From Nitratireductor indicus C115 (GTDB taxonomy: Bacteria; Pseudomonadota; Alphaproteobacteria; Rhizobiales; Rhizobiaceae): 64,000 nt of DNA. The stretch is from positions 124,001 to 188,000 of the forward strand of contig NZ_AMSI01000008.1 of assembly GCF_000300515.1 (NCBI RefSeq), given 5' to 3'. The position numbers and the translations under genes were made by a program. Within the stretch, counting starts at the first letter, position 1, and each line of letters opens with the position of its first letter. Shown piece after piece: positions 8,866 through 18,497 of this stretch. A model generated the notes under the pieces. It did not search any database, had not been told where the DNA came from, and saw nothing but the letters and a program-made list of their open reading frames with translations.

Positions 8866-9147
8866 TTACCAGCGGGTCGGTTCGCCTGGAGCTGCAGGTT
8901 CCACTGCCAGTGCGTGCACGCTGTCCTTCAGTTCGTCGGCCAGGAGATCGTTGACCGCGCGATGGCGCTGCAGGCGGCTCATTCCAGAGAAGGCGTTGGC
9001 GACGATGCGTACGCGGAAATGTGTCTCGCCGGTGCCGTCGAAATGTTCCTGATGACCGGCATGCAGGTGGCTCTCGTTGATGACGGCCAGGCGTTCGGGC
9101 GAAAATGCTGCCTTGAGCTTGGTTTCCATGGCGGACTGGATGGACAT
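8866..9147 (-). CDS. bolA: BolA family protein
   Basis: The 93-residue protein has the BolA fold signature: an N-terminal helix, then INESHLHAGHQEHF, THFRVRIVANAFSGMSRLQRHRAVNDLLADEL with the invariant RHR, and a tail VHALAVEPAAPGE. The His residues are the candidate ligands for [2Fe-2S] partnership with a monothiol glutaredoxin. Family roles include iron-sulfur trafficking and stress-linked morphology. It is divergent from the J-domain gene, with a 20-base palindrome in the shared 146-base intergenic region that could control either gene. Confidence 0.9.
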   Translation of the reverse strand: MSIQSAMETKLKAAFSPERLAVINESHLHAGHQEHFDGTGETHFRVRIVANAFSGMSRLQRHRAVNDLLADELKDSVHALAVEPAAPGEPTRW

Positions 9148-9194
9148 TCGGGCTTCCTCATACCATATGGGGACGGTTCCCCATTTCCGTGCGA

Positions 9195-9214
9195 TTCAAA
9201 TCGCTCGATTTGAA
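9195..9214. promoter_or_regulatory. Perfect 20-base palindrome between divergent bolA and J-domain genes
   Basis: TTCAAATCG and CGATTTGAA are exact 9-base inverted arms separated by CT. The centre is about 57 bases from the bolA start and 90 bases from the J-domain start. The symmetry fits a dimeric regulator binding DNA, although a transcript hairpin is also possible. No regulator gene is adjacent. Confidence 0.45.
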
Positions 9215-9293
9215 CGATGACGAAAAGTCAATTCTTGTATAGCAGCGTCAAGCCGCCATACTTCTTTCCTGATTTGGTGTCACGCGATCCGTT

Positions 9294-9911
9294 ATGAAAC
9301 CCTACTCGAAATATTTCGAGAAAATCCGCATCCGCCCCGACCGGGCAGCCGATGCAAAGCCCGATGTGCCGCGCTGTCAATGGGATGGCTGCGAAGCACC
9401 GGGCGTGCATCGCGCCCCTGTCGGCCGGCATAAGGAAGGCGAGTATTTTCGCTTCTGCGTCGATCACGCGCGCGAATACAATAAGAATTACAATTATTTC
9501 TCCGGCCTCAGCGATGGCGAGGTGGCGCGTTATCAACGGGAAGCGCTGACAGGGCACCGCCCCACCTGGAAATTCGCCGGAGGTGAATCGGCCCGTGCCG
9601 CGCCCGATTTTTCGCAGGCGCGCTCGGGCAGAGCCGGCTATCACAACCGCGTGGGCGATCCGTTCAACCTGTTCGGGGGACGGCGCGAGGCGGCGCAGCC
9701 CCGCCAGCGCAGGCTGCGCCCGCTTGAGGCCAAGGCGCTCGAAACGCTGGGCCTGGGTGCACAAGCGACTGGCGAAGAAATCAAGGCGCGCTATAAAAGC
9801 CTGGTGAAACGTCACCATCCGGACGCCAATGGCGGTGACCGGGGCTCCGAAGATCGGCTGAGAAACGTGCTTGAAGCTTACAGGCTGTTGAAGCAGGCCG
9901 GTTTCTGTTAA
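9294..9911 (+). CDS. DnaJ-like protein with C-terminal J domain and Cys/His-bearing N-terminus
   Basis: The 205-residue protein ends in a J domain (residues about 145-205) with the HPD motif in LVKRHHPDANGG, which stimulates Hsp70 ATPase activity. Unlike classical DnaJ, the J domain is C-terminal. The N-terminal part has the spacing RCQWDGCEAP...FRFCVDHAREYN, a possible C-x4-C...C-x2-H metal site, and the phrase NKNYNYFSGLSDGEV. I recall this architecture upstream of cobS in Rhizobiales. A role helping DnaK with a particular client is inference; the adjacent cobaltochelatase genes are candidates only by position. Confidence 0.85.
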   Translation: MKPYSKYFEKIRIRPDRAADAKPDVPRCQWDGCEAPGVHRAPVGRHKEGEYFRFCVDHAREYNKNYNYFSGLSDGEVARYQREALTGHRPTWKFAGGESARAAPDFSQARSGRAGYHNRVGDPFNLFGGRREAAQPRQRRLRPLEAKALETLGLGAQATGEEIKARYKSLVKRHHPDANGGDRGSEDRLRNVLEAYRLLKQAGFC

Positions 9912-9984
9912 AGCCCTTTTTTGATGAGACGCACCACGTAATATAGTTCAAGCGATGCAGGCAGGAAGCCTGGCCGCTGGAGGC

Positions 9985-10974
9985 ATGATGAACAAGATCG
10001 ACCGCGATATCGCCAACCTGCCGGACACGACCGTTTCGGTGAAAGAGACCTTCGGCTTCGAGTCCGATCTGGTCGTGCCCGCCTATTCGGTGGCGGACGC
10101 CCACGTGCCGGATATCGACCCGGACTATCTTTTCGACAAGCCGACCACGCTCGCCATTCTCGCCGGTTTTGCGCATAATCGCCGCGTCATGGTCTCGGGA
10201 TATCACGGCACCGGCAAATCGACGCATATCGAGCAGGTCGCCGCCCGCCTCAACTGGCCCTGCGTGCGTATCAATCTCGACAGCCATGTGAGCCGTATCG
10301 ATCTCGTCGGCAAGGATGCGATCGTGCTGAAGGAAGGCAAGCAGATCACGGAATTCCGCGACGGAATCCTGCCCTGGGCCTATCAGCACAACATCGCTCT
10401 GGTCTTCGACGAATATGATGCAGGTCGCCCAGACGTGATGTTCGTGATCCAGCGCGTTCTGGAAGCCTCCGGCCGCCTGACCCTGCTCGACCAGAGCCGC
10501 GTCATCCGCCCGCATCCCGCCTTCCGCCTGTTCGCGACCGCCAACACGGTCGGCCTCGGCGATACGACCGGCCTCTATCATGGCACGCAGCAGATCAACC
10601 AGGCGCAGATGGACCGCTGGTCCATCGTCACGACGCTCAATTATCTGCCGCATGATGACGAAGTCGCCATCGTGCTTGCCAAGAACAAGCACTTCCAGAA
10701 CGAGAAGGGTCGCGAGACCGTTTCGCGCATGGTGCGGGTTGCCGATCTCACACGCTCTGCCTTCATGAACGGCGATCTTTCCACTGTGATGAGCCCGCGT
10801 ACGGTCATCACCTGGGCGGAGAATGCCGAGATTTTCGGCGATGTGGGTTTCGCCTTCCGGCTGACCTTCCTCAACAAGTGCGACGAGCTGGAGCGTGCCG
10901 TTGTGGCCGAGTTCTATCAGCGCGCCTTTGGCGAGGAACTGCCGGAATCCTCGGCAAATGTCGCTTTGAGCTAG
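9985..10974 (+). CDS. cobS: Aerobic cobaltochelatase subunit CobS (AAA+ ATPase)
   Basis: The protein of about 329 residues has the family N-terminus ([15 protein letters not shown]), Walker [10 protein letters not shown] and Walker [12 protein letters not shown], with sensor and arginine-finger regions after it. With CobT it forms the ATP-driven partner of CobN, inserting cobalt into hydrogenobyrinic acid a,c-diamide in aerobic cobalamin synthesis. Start is ATG 9985 or 9988, just after GGAGG; a further in-frame ATG at 9955 has no such site. In this genome a small GFA-fold gene separates cobS from cobT. Confidence 0.94.
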   Translation: MMNKIDRDIANLPDTTVSVKETFGFESDLVVPAYSVADAHVPDIDPDYLFDKPTTLAILAGFAHNRRVMVSGYHGTGKSTHIEQVAARLNWPCVRINLDSHVSRIDLVGKDAIVLKEGKQITEFRDGILPWAYQHNIALVFDEYDAGRPDVMFVIQRVLEASGRLTLLDQSRVIRPHPAFRLFATANTVGLGDTTGLYHGTQQINQAQMDRWSIVTTLNYLPHDDEVAIVLAKNKHFQNEKGRETVSRMVRVADLTRSAFMNGDLSTVMSPRTVITWAENAEIFGDVGFAFRLTFLNKCDELERAVVAEFYQRAFGEELPESSANVALS

Positions 10975-11047
10975 CAAACCCGATTGCCGGGCCGCGTGTC
11001 CGGCATTTCTCGAATGCGGTGAACACAGGAAATGCGGGAGACGATCC

Positions 11048-11395
11048 ATGCGTTATGAAGGTGGGTGCCATTGCGGGGCGGTGCGTTACAATGTCGAGGT
11101 CGATCTCGCCAATCCGATCACCTGCAATTGCTCCTATTGTCAGAAGCGGGGCAGCATTCTCGCATTCACCCCGGCGGAGAATTTCATGCTCGAACAGGGT
11201 GAGGACAGCCTGACGGAGTATCGCTTCAATACGAAGACGATCGCGCATCTGTTCTGCTCGGCCTGCGGCATGGAATCCTTTGCCCGTGGCGTCATGCCGG
11301 AGGGCACCAAGATGGCGGCGATCAATGTACGCTGCCTGGATGGCGTCGATCCCGCCACGATGACACCGCACCATTATGACGGGCGCGCCCGCTGA
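11048..11395 (+). CDS. GFA/CENP-V-fold zinc protein (DUF636 family)
   Basis: The 115-residue protein carries the full set of Cys motifs of the glutathione-dependent formaldehyde-activating (GFA) fold: [20 protein letters not shown] and FCSACGMES. These should bind two zinc ions. Named members bind S-hydroxymethyl glutathione, but most relatives, probably including this one, have no proven reaction. It lies between cobS and cobT, with its 3' end 29 bases before the preferred cobT start, so it is probably in the same transcript. A link to cobalt chelation is conjecture from position. Confidence 0.85.
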   Translation: MRYEGGCHCGAVRYNVEVDLANPITCNCSYCQKRGSILAFTPAENFMLEQGEDSLTEYRFNTKTIAHLFCSACGMESFARGVMPEGTKMAAINVRCLDGVDPATMTPHHYDGRAR

Positions 11396-11423
11396 GCCGC
11401 CCGGAGAAGACGCAGGGACGACC

Positions 11424-13310
11424 GTGACCCAATCCAACCGCAAGCCAGGGCAGCCCGCCGATGCGCCGCTCGATCCGTTCAAGCGCGCCGTCGGTGTCTG
11501 TATGCGTGCGGTCGCCGGCGATAACGAGTTCGACGTCGCCTTTTCCAAGGACAAACCGGCCCTCACGGGTTCCAGGGCGCGTCTGCCGGATCTCCCGAAG
11601 AAGCCAAGCGCGGAGTTGCTTCAGGTAACGCGTGGGCTCGGGGATTCGATGGCGTTGCGCCATGCCCGCCACGATACCAACCTGCATCGCCGCCTTGCGC
11701 CGGAGGGCAAGGACGCGCGCGCTATCTTCGACGCGGTGGAGCAGGCTCGCGTGGAAGCCATCGGCACCAATGCGATGCGTGGCATGGGCGACAATCTCGC
11801 CGCCATGCTTGAGGACAAGTATTCCCGCTCCAACATGGCCGAGGTTTCCGACAAGGCGGATGCGCCACTCGAGGAAGCGATTGCGCTGATGGTGCGCGAG
11901 AAGCTGACCGGGCGTCCCGTGCCGCCAAGCGGCGAAAAACTCGTGAACCTGTGGCGCGGCTGGATCGAGGAAAAGGCTGGCGCCAATATCGATGCGCTGG
12001 CCGGCCAGATCGACAATCAGGACGCATTTGCCCGTTCCGTGCGCGATCTCCTGACTTCCATCGACCTTGGCGAGGAACTGGCCGAGGAAGAGCAGAGCGA
12101 GGAGAGCGAGGACGATAGCGATGCTCCCGAGGCGCAGGAGCAGGCCGAGGAGAGCGAGCAGGAAGAGACCAGCGGCGAGGAAGCCGAGGGCGAGGAATCC
12201 GGCGGCGAGAGCGAGGATACCGAGACCGGCGAAAGTGAGGCCGGGGACACGACCGCCGAGGATGTCAGCGAGGACGACGATCTCGATTCCGAAACGCCCG
12301 GCGAGGCGCGCCGGCCCGACAATCCGTTCGATCTCGCCGCACGGGAAATGGACTACAAGGTCTACACCACCGATTTCGACGAGGAGGTGGGCGCCGAGGA
12401 TTTATGCGACGAGGAAGAGCTCGACCGGCTGCGCGCTTTTCTCGACAAGCAGCTTGCCAATCTTTCCGGCGTGGTCGGGCGGCTTGCCAACCGGCTGCAG
12501 CGCCGCCTGATGGCGCAGCAGAACCGCTCCTGGGATTTCGATCTGGAAGAAGGTGTTCTCGACACGGCGCGGCTGACCCGTCTCGTCATCGACCCGATGC
12601 AGCCGCTTTCCTTCAAGCGTGAGCGCGACACGAATTTCCGCGACACGGTGGTGACGCTGGTGCTCGACAATTCGGGCTCCATGCGCGGCCGGCCGATCAC
12701 GGTTGCGGCGACCTGCGCCGACATTCTGGCGCGCACGCTGGAACGTTGCGGTGTGCGCGTGGAAATCCTGGGCTTTACCACCCGAGCGTGGAAGGGCGGG
12801 CAGGCGCGCGAGAAATGGCTGAAGGACGGCAAACCCGCCAATCCGGGCCGGCTCAACGATCTTCGCCACATCGTCTACAAGAGCGCCGATGCGCCCTGGC
12901 GCCGGGCGCGCCGCAATCTCGGTCTGATGATGCGCGAGGGGCTCCTGAAGGAGAATATCGACGGCGAGGCGCTTCTGTGGGCGCATCACCGGCTGGTCTC
13001 CCGACCGGAGCAGCGCAAGATCATGATGATGATTTCGGATGGTGCACCGGTCGACGATTCCACCCTATCGGTCAATCCGGGCAATTATCTCGAGCGGCAT
13101 CTGCGCGGCGTCATCGAGCTGATCGAAACACGCTCGCCGGTGGAGCTTCTGGCCATCGGCATCGGCCACGATGTGACGCGCTATTACCGCCGCGCCGTGA
13201 CCATCGTCGACGCGGAGGAATTGGCCGGCGCCATGACCGAACAGCTTGCTTCGCTCTTTGAGGAAGAGGGCGCGCGCCGGGGTGGCAGCGCGATGCGACG
13301 TGCCGGCTGA
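11424..13310 (+). CDS. cobT: Aerobic cobaltochelatase subunit CobT
   Basis: The 628-residue protein has an N-terminal CobT domain (about 1-210), a long stretch dominated by Glu and Asp (about 215-300) and a C-terminal von Willebrand A domain with the metal-site motif [11 protein letters not shown]. With CobS it forms the chaperone-like complex that drives CobN. I chose the GTG at 11424, preceded by AGGGA at good spacing; an ATG at 11376 would overlap the GFA gene and add 16 residues. The acidic stretch is typical of CobT and not a frame error, since homologous sequence resumes after it. Confidence 0.93.
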   Translation: MTQSNRKPGQPADAPLDPFKRAVGVCMRAVAGDNEFDVAFSKDKPALTGSRARLPDLPKKPSAELLQVTRGLGDSMALRHARHDTNLHRRLAPEGKDARAIFDAVEQARVEAIGTNAMRGMGDNLAAMLEDKYSRSNMAEVSDKADAPLEEAIALMVREKLTGRPVPPSGEKLVNLWRGWIEEKAGANIDALAGQIDNQDAFARSVRDLLTSIDLGEELAEEEQSEESEDDSDAPEAQEQAEESEQEETSGEEAEGEESGGESEDTETGESEAGDTTAEDVSEDDDLDSETPGEARRPDNPFDLAAREMDYKVYTTDFDEEVGAEDLCDEEELDRLRAFLDKQLANLSGVVGRLANRLQRRLMAQQNRSWDFDLEEGVLDTARLTRLVIDPMQPLSFKRERDTNFRDTVVTLVLDNSGSMRGRPITVAATCADILARTLERCGVRVEILGFTTRAWKGGQAREKWLKDGKPANPGRLNDLRHIVYKSADAPWRRARRNLGLMMREGLLKENIDGEALLWAHHRLVSRPEQRKIMMMISDGAPVDDSTLSVNPGNYLERHLRGVIELIETRSPVELLAIGIGHDVTRYYRRAVTIVDAEELAGAMTEQLASLFEEEGARRGGSAMRRAG

Positions 13311-13368
13311 TCGGCGCGTTTCCGGGGCCGATCTATCCAGCAGGTTCGAGCGCCTCTGGCGTGGTGGG

Positions 13369-14388
13369 ATGAAGCGCTCGTCATGGCGCTTCCTCGCGGC
13401 CATGGCGCTTTTCACCCTTGCAGCCTTGTTGCCGTTGGCTTCCGCCCGGGCGGAGGAAGCCGCCATCCCGATGGTGGTCAATGCGACCAGAATCGACCGT
13501 TTCAAGGTCGGCTCCGACGAGACCCGATTTGGACCTTTGGAGTTTGTCGGCGGTCTTTCGCTGACCTCGCAGGCCAGTCATTTCGGCGCCTTTTCGTCGT
13601 TTCGCTTTTCTTCTCCAGGCGCAGACTTCGTCGGTGTAGCGGATACCGGCTTCTGGTTTTTCGGCCGGGTGCAGCGGGATGGGGAGGGGCACCCCACGGG
13701 CTTCTCCGATTTCAGCATGCAGTCTATGGTGGATGAAAACGGCTCGACAGCCCGTGACAAGTGGACCACAGATGCTGAGGGCATAGCCCTGCGGGATGGG
13801 CAGGCTATCGTCAGTTTCGAGCGCGTGCAGCGCATTGCGCAGTTCCGTGTTGCCCGCGATGCGATGGGCGCGGCAGCGCGCGACATCGACTTTCTTGTGC
13901 CGCGCCGGGAGTTGCGCAGCAATCGCGGCTTCGAGACGGTCGCCTTTGCGCCGCAAGACAGCCGGCTTGGCGGTGCGCTGGTGGTGGTGACCGAACGCAG
14001 CCTCGATCCAGACGGCAATTGCTTTGCCGCCATCGTGGAAGGGCCGCACAAGGGCATTTTTTCCGTGGCGCGGCACGATGGGTTCGACGTTACCGACGGT
14101 GCCTTTCTCGCAAATGGCGATCTGCTGCTTCTGGAGCGGCGCTTCACCATGGCCGACGGGGTGGGGATGCGGTTACGCCGCATCCGGGGTGAGACGATCG
14201 CGCCCGGCGGGCTGGCAGACGGCCCTGTGCTTCTCACCGCCGATATGGCCTATCAGATCGACAATATGGAGGGCCTCGATGTCTGGACGCGCCAGGATGG
14301 CGCAACCATCGTCTCCATCATTTCGGACGACAATCACTCCATCCTTCAGCGCAATCTCTACCTGGAGTTCCGGCTGATCGAAGATTGA
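13369..14388 (+). CDS. Secreted esterase-like activity of phytase family protein
   Basis: The 339-residue protein begins with an Arg-containing signal peptide (MKRSSWRFLAAMALFTLAAL, ending ASARA), so it is exported. The rest is beta-rich and matches the phytase-esterase-like propeller family, with phrases such as FVGGLSLTSQASHFGAFSSF, DNMEGLDVW and ISDDNHSILQRNLYLEFRL near the end. Substrates are unknown in most members. The ATG at 13369 is preferred because the signal peptide begins there; frames starting at 13246 would overlap cobT. It follows cobT by 58 bases and may be co-transcribed with it. It converges with hyuB. Confidence 0.8.
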   Translation: MKRSSWRFLAAMALFTLAALLPLASARAEEAAIPMVVNATRIDRFKVGSDETRFGPLEFVGGLSLTSQASHFGAFSSFRFSSPGADFVGVADTGFWFFGRVQRDGEGHPTGFSDFSMQSMVDENGSTARDKWTTDAEGIALRDGQAIVSFERVQRIAQFRVARDAMGAAARDIDFLVPRRELRSNRGFETVAFAPQDSRLGGALVVVTERSLDPDGNCFAAIVEGPHKGIFSVARHDGFDVTDGAFLANGDLLLLERRFTMADGVGMRLRRIRGETIAPGGLADGPVLLTADMAYQIDNMEGLDVWTRQDGATIVSIISDDNHSILQRNLYLEFRLIED

Positions 14389-14431
14389 GTTTGCCGAACC
14401 ACGAGGGCGCCAGGCACACGCTGCCGGCAGA

Positions 14432-16183
14432 TCAACCGCGCCGCGCAGCCCGTGTCGCCGCCTCGTCCACCGCAGAGCTGTCAGCGCTCAACACCACGCC
14501 GAAAAGCAGTCTGGCCTCATCCGGGGTGTAATAGCCGAGCGCCACATCCCGGAGCACATCGCCTGCCAGGCGCTCCAGCGGATCGCCATAACCGCCGCCG
14601 CCCGGCGTGCCGACGCATACACGGTCGCCGGCTTTCAGCGGGATGTCCTGTTCCTTGGAAAGATGCGGGGGCACATGGGCGGAGCCATCGCGCCAGACCG
14701 TCACCTCGTTCACGCCGCCATCTCCGCCGCCGAGCACGCCCTGCGGGCCGGTGCGGCCGTGGTCCATGACGAAGGAGGCGCGTGCCTCGCCGCGCAGCAG
14801 CTCGACCTCATAGGACAGGCCGAAGCCGCCGCGATGGCGACCGGCACCGCCCGACCCCTCGCGCAGCGCATAGCGCCGGTAGAGAACGGGAAAGGCCTGT
14901 TCCATCACCTCGACCGGCGGCGATTTGGAAATGCCGATGGTCGAACAGCCATTGGTCAGTCCGTCATGATCTGCATTGCCGCCATAGCCGCCGCCTGAGA
15001 TCTGGTACATGACGAAGTCGCGCCCGCGTGCAGGGTCGTGGCCGCCGAGCGCGAAATTGCCGCTGGAGCCTGCGGGCGCTGCCGTCACCTTCTCGGGTAG
15101 CGCATTGACCATTGCCGCGAAGACGGCTTCGGCGATGCGCTGCGAGACCTCCGCCGCGCAGCCGGAAACGGGGCGTGGATAGCGCGCGTCCAGGAAGGTG
15201 CCTTCCGGACGCTTCACGATAAGCGGCTCGAACGCACCGGCACTGAGCGGCACTTCCGGGAAGATGTGACGCATCGCCAGATAAATGGAGGAAAGCGTGG
15301 TGGCGAGCACGCTGTTCATCGGCCCGGCGCAGGGCGGGCTCGACCCTTCGAAGTCGAAGGTCAGCGTGTTGCCCTTTTTTTCGACGGCAAGCGCGATGGT
15401 GAGGGGGGCATCCACCACGCCGTCCGAATCCACATAGGCGTTCCCGCGATAGGTGCCGTCGGGTATCGGCGCGATAAGGGTGCGCATCTGGGTGGATGCG
15501 CGCTCGCGCAACTCATCGATGGCGCTGCGTACCGTATCGTCGCCATAGCGATCGAGCACCTGGGCAAGACGCTCCGCCCCCACTTCCAGGGCAGCGCCCT
15601 GCGCGCGTATGTCGCCGATGCGCTGGTCGGCAACACGGATGTTGGAGCAGATGATGGCGTAGATTTCCGGGTCGAGCACGCCCTTCTTGAAGAGTTTCAC
15701 CGGCGGCAGGCGCAGCCCTTCCTGTTCGACGGCGGTGGCGGAAGCGGAGAAGCCTCCGGGAACCGCACCGCCGATATCGGGCCAGTGGCCGGTGTTCGAG
15801 AGCCAGCAGAAAATCTTGCCGTCGCGCCAGACAGGCATGGCGAAGCGCACATCCATGAGATGCGTGCCACCCAGATAGGGGTCGTTGACGATATAGATGT
15901 CACCCGGCTCCGGGGCCGCCGTCAGGCCCTCGGCGATGCGTTCGATAAGGGTGCGGGTGGAGTATTGCATGACGCCGACAAAGACGGGCAGTCCGCCTGA
16001 GCCTTGCGCGATGAGGGCGCCATCCTCGGCCGAATAAATGCCATCCGAGCGATCATTCGCCTCGGCAATGACGGGGGAGAAAGCGGCGCGCGAGAAGGTC
16101 AGGTCCATTTCGTCGCAGACCTGCTGCAGCGATGCCTGGATGACGGACAGGGTGATGGCGTCGAGGCTGGGGTGAGTGGTCAC
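14432..16183 (-). CDS. hyuB: Hydantoinase B / 5-oxoprolinase-type subunit
   Basis: The 583-residue subunit has the family landmarks EANDRSDGIYSAEDG, VNDPYLGGTHLMDVRF, NTGHWPDIGGAVPGG and a C-terminal Gly-rich VGTPGGGGYGDPLERL. With HyuA it should hydrolyse a cyclic amide such as a hydantoin or 5-oxoproline in an ATP-dependent way; the exact substrate is not readable. Start is the GTG at 16183, which overlaps the hyuA stop as GTGA, so the two are translationally coupled. Upstream in-frame codons lie within hyuA and are not the real start. Confidence 0.88.
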   Translation of the reverse strand: MTTHPSLDAITLSVIQASLQQVCDEMDLTFSRAAFSPVIAEANDRSDGIYSAEDGALIAQGSGGLPVFVGVMQYSTRTLIERIAEGLTAAPEPGDIYIVNDPYLGGTHLMDVRFAMPVWRDGKIFCWLSNTGHWPDIGGAVPGGFSASATAVEQEGLRLPPVKLFKKGVLDPEIYAIICSNIRVADQRIGDIRAQGAALEVGAERLAQVLDRYGDDTVRSAIDELRERASTQMRTLIAPIPDGTYRGNAYVDSDGVVDAPLTIALAVEKKGNTLTFDFEGSSPPCAGPMNSVLATTLSSIYLAMRHIFPEVPLSAGAFEPLIVKRPEGTFLDARYPRPVSGCAAEVSQRIAEAVFAAMVNALPEKVTAAPAGSSGNFALGGHDPARGRDFVMYQISGGGYGGNADHDGLTNGCSTIGISKSPPVEVMEQAFPVLYRRYALREGSGGAGRHRGGFGLSYEVELLRGEARASFVMDHGRTGPQGVLGGGDGGVNEVTVWRDGSAHVPPHLSKEQDIPLKAGDRVCVGTPGGGGYGDPLERLAGDVLRDVALGYYTPDEARLLFGVVLSADSSAVDEAATRAARRG

Positions 16184-18300
16184 TGTCCTGCCTCCACAGT
16201 GATGATGATGTTTCCGTCCCTGTCGGAAACCGCGCGGTCGCCGGGTTCGATCACCGTGGTCGTATCGAGCTGTTCGAGGATCGCAGGTCCTTCGATGACC
16301 ACGTCGAGCGGCAGCTTCTCGCGGACATAGACGGGGGTGTCGTGCCATTCCCCTGAAAACCAGACACGGCGGGTCTCGCTGAGCGCTTCGCCGAGTGTCG
16401 CCTTGCGGCCGGCCGGGTCTATGAGGCTGGCGAGGTCGATGCCGGCGCGCACGCCGATCACCGAAGTGTTGAGGTTGACGAGATTGGCGCGGATCTCCGG
16501 CAGGCGCACCTTGAAGCGGGCGAAATAGGCTTCCTCGAAAAGCTGCTGCAACGTTTCGCGGTTCACGTCCGGCCCGGGCAGTGGAACGTTGAGCAGATGG
16601 GTCTGGCCGACGAACTGCATGTCGGCGGTGTGGATGCATTCGATCCGCTCGGGTTGCACGACCTCCTTGGCGATCAGCGCTTCGCCCTCGGCGCGTTGCT
16701 CTGCCAGAACTGCCCGCAGAAGGTCGAGATCGAGGCTTGCGACAGGCCGGTTGAGCGTGCGCACGAAGTCGTGGCGCAGGTCCGCCACCACACAGCCCAG
16801 TGCATTGGTGATGCCCGGCCGTGCCGGCACCATGACGCGTGGAATGCCGAGTTCGCGGGCAAGGGCTGCGGCATGCAGCGGGCCCGCGCCGCCGAAGGCG
16901 AAGAGCGCGAAGTCACGCGGATCGTGACCCTTGCCGAGGGACACCATGCGGATCGCACCGGCCATCCTGATGTTGGCGAGCCGCAGGACGGCGCCGGCTG
17001 CCTCGATGCCGGAAAGGCCTATGGGCGCTCCGAGCCTTTCTGCGAAGATGGCCTCCACATCTGCCACGGAGACAGGGCTTTCGACGGACAGCAGCTTGCC
17101 GGGGTTCAGGCGCCCCAGCAACAGGTTCGCGTCGGAAATCGTCGGCTCGGTGCCGCCGCGCCCATAGCAGATGGGACCGGGCTTGGCGCCGGCGCTTTGC
17201 GGACCGACCTCCAGCAGGCCGGCATCATTCAGCCGCGCGATGGAGCCGCCCCCAGCGCCGACCGTATGCACATCCACCATCGGCACATGGATCGGCATGG
17301 CATATTCCACCTCGATCTCGTTGGAAACGGCGGGCCGTGCGCCACGCACCAGTGCCACGTCCGTGGAGGTGCCGCCCATGTCGTAGGTGATGAGGTTCTC
17401 GATCCCGGCGCTGCGCCCGGTGAAGGCAGCAGCCATGACGCCGGAGGCGGGGCCGGACATGACGGTCTTGGCTGCCTCGCGTGCGACATGGGCAGCCGAA
17501 ATCATGCCGCCATTGCCGTTCATGACCAGAAAATCGCGGGAATAGCCGAGGTCCTTCAGCTCCGCTGCGAGTCGCGCGACATAACGCTCGAGGATCGGTT
17601 GAACCGAGGCGTTTACGGCCGCGGTAACGCCTCGTTCGAACTCGCGGGCTTCCGACAGGAGCGCGTGGCCGGTGGTGATATAGCTGTTCGGCCAGAGTTC
17701 AGCTGCGATTTCGGCGGCCCTGCGCTCATGTGCCGGGTTCGCATAGGAATGCAGGAAATGGATGACCAGCGAAACGCACCCCGCCTCGCGCAACGTGCCT
17801 ATCGCGCGGCGGAGCGCATCCTCGTCAAGCGGGATCAACACGTTGCCGGCAGCATCCATGCGCTCGGGGACTTCCAGGCGCAGGTTGCGAGGAATGACGG
17901 GGCTGAACGTCCCGGTCATGCCATAGGCGTTGGGCCTGGTGCGGCGGCCGAGCTCGATGACGTCGCGGAAGCCGGCGGTGGTGATCATACCGGTCGTGGC
18001 AAGCTGGCGTTCCAGGACGGCGTTGGTGGTTGTTGTGGTGCCGTGGACGATGAGGCCGATATTCGCAGCCGGGACGCCTGTCGCGCGGATCGCATTCACG
18101 ACGCCATAGGCCTGATTTTCCAGGGTGGTTGGCGTCTTGGCGATTTTGACGCGGGCAGGCCCTGCCTGCGCACCGTCTGCCGCGTCCGTTTCGATCAGGA
18201 TGAGGTCGGTGAATGTGCCGCCGACATCGATCCCCACGACCGCGCTTGGGACCCCATTTGGGGCAGCAACGCCCGAATTGATGCCATTTTTCTCATCCAT
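16180..18300 (-). CDS. hyuA: Hydantoinase A / 5-oxoprolinase-type ATP-binding subunit
   Basis: The 706-residue protein opens its N-terminal Hydant_A_N domain with GIDVGGTFTDLILIE, an acetate/sugar-kinase-fold phosphate loop. It continues with HGTTTTTNAVLER, TYDMGGTSTDVALV, GAGGGSIARL and FGGAGPLHA, all classic for the family. It would phosphorylate the cyclic amide for ring opening with HyuB. Same-family genes also encode acetone carboxylase subunits, but no third subunit is present here, which favours hydantoinase or oxoprolinase. The 197-base space to divergent fpr carries a GntR-type palindrome. Confidence 0.88.
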   Translation of the reverse strand: MDEKNGINSGVAAPNGVPSAVVGIDVGGTFTDLILIETDAADGAQAGPARVKIAKTPTTLENQAYGVVNAIRATGVPAANIGLIVHGTTTTTNAVLERQLATTGMITTAGFRDVIELGRRTRPNAYGMTGTFSPVIPRNLRLEVPERMDAAGNVLIPLDEDALRRAIGTLREAGCVSLVIHFLHSYANPAHERRAAEIAAELWPNSYITTGHALLSEAREFERGVTAAVNASVQPILERYVARLAAELKDLGYSRDFLVMNGNGGMISAAHVAREAAKTVMSGPASGVMAAAFTGRSAGIENLITYDMGGTSTDVALVRGARPAVSNEIEVEYAMPIHVPMVDVHTVGAGGGSIARLNDAGLLEVGPQSAGAKPGPICYGRGGTEPTISDANLLLGRLNPGKLLSVESPVSVADVEAIFAERLGAPIGLSGIEAAGAVLRLANIRMAGAIRMVSLGKGHDPRDFALFAFGGAGPLHAAALARELGIPRVMVPARPGITNALGCVVADLRHDFVRTLNRPVASLDLDLLRAVLAEQRAEGEALIAKEVVQPERIECIHTADMQFVGQTHLLNVPLPGPDVNRETLQQLFEEAYFARFKVRLPEIRANLVNLNTSVIGVRAGIDLASLIDPAGRKATLGEALSETRRVWFSGEWHDTPVYVREKLPLDVVIEGPAILEQLDTTTVIEPGDRAVSDRDGNIIITVEAGQ

Positions 18301-18383
18301 GGGCGAAATCCGGAATGCGAAACCTTTTTTGATCCAGCATCATGAAATAGGTCTCGAAGCTTGTTAAGCTTGGTGCTAAATTC

Positions 18384-18397
18384 ATTTGTATACCAAT
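18384..18397. promoter_or_regulatory. GntR-type operator-like palindrome upstream of hyuAB
   Basis: ATTTGTATACCAAT is symmetric around GTATAC with one mismatched position per arm. It resembles TTGTATACAA-type sites bound by FadR-subfamily GntR regulators, which often control amide and amino-acid catabolic genes. It lies 84 bases upstream of the hyuA start and about 100 bases from fpr. No GntR gene lies in this window, so assignment rests on site form alone. Confidence 0.35.
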
Positions 18398-18497
18398 AAT
18401 TCCGGCAAGCAAGAGCGAGCATCGCTGCCGGTACCCCGGTTTGCAAACGGATCAGAAACAGGCATAGAGATTTCCGACTGAACGAGGAAACTTATCC

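Noticed and set aside
12060-12300. Frameshift or foreign insert in cobT
   Set aside because: The Glu/Asp-rich run is a normal feature of CobT, and conserved sequence continues in the same frame on both sides.
16184-16639. Longer HyuB N-terminus
   Set aside because: The upstream frame lies inside hyuA and reads as Arg/His-rich shadow sequence; the GTG at 16183 overlaps the hyuA stop and begins the conserved region.
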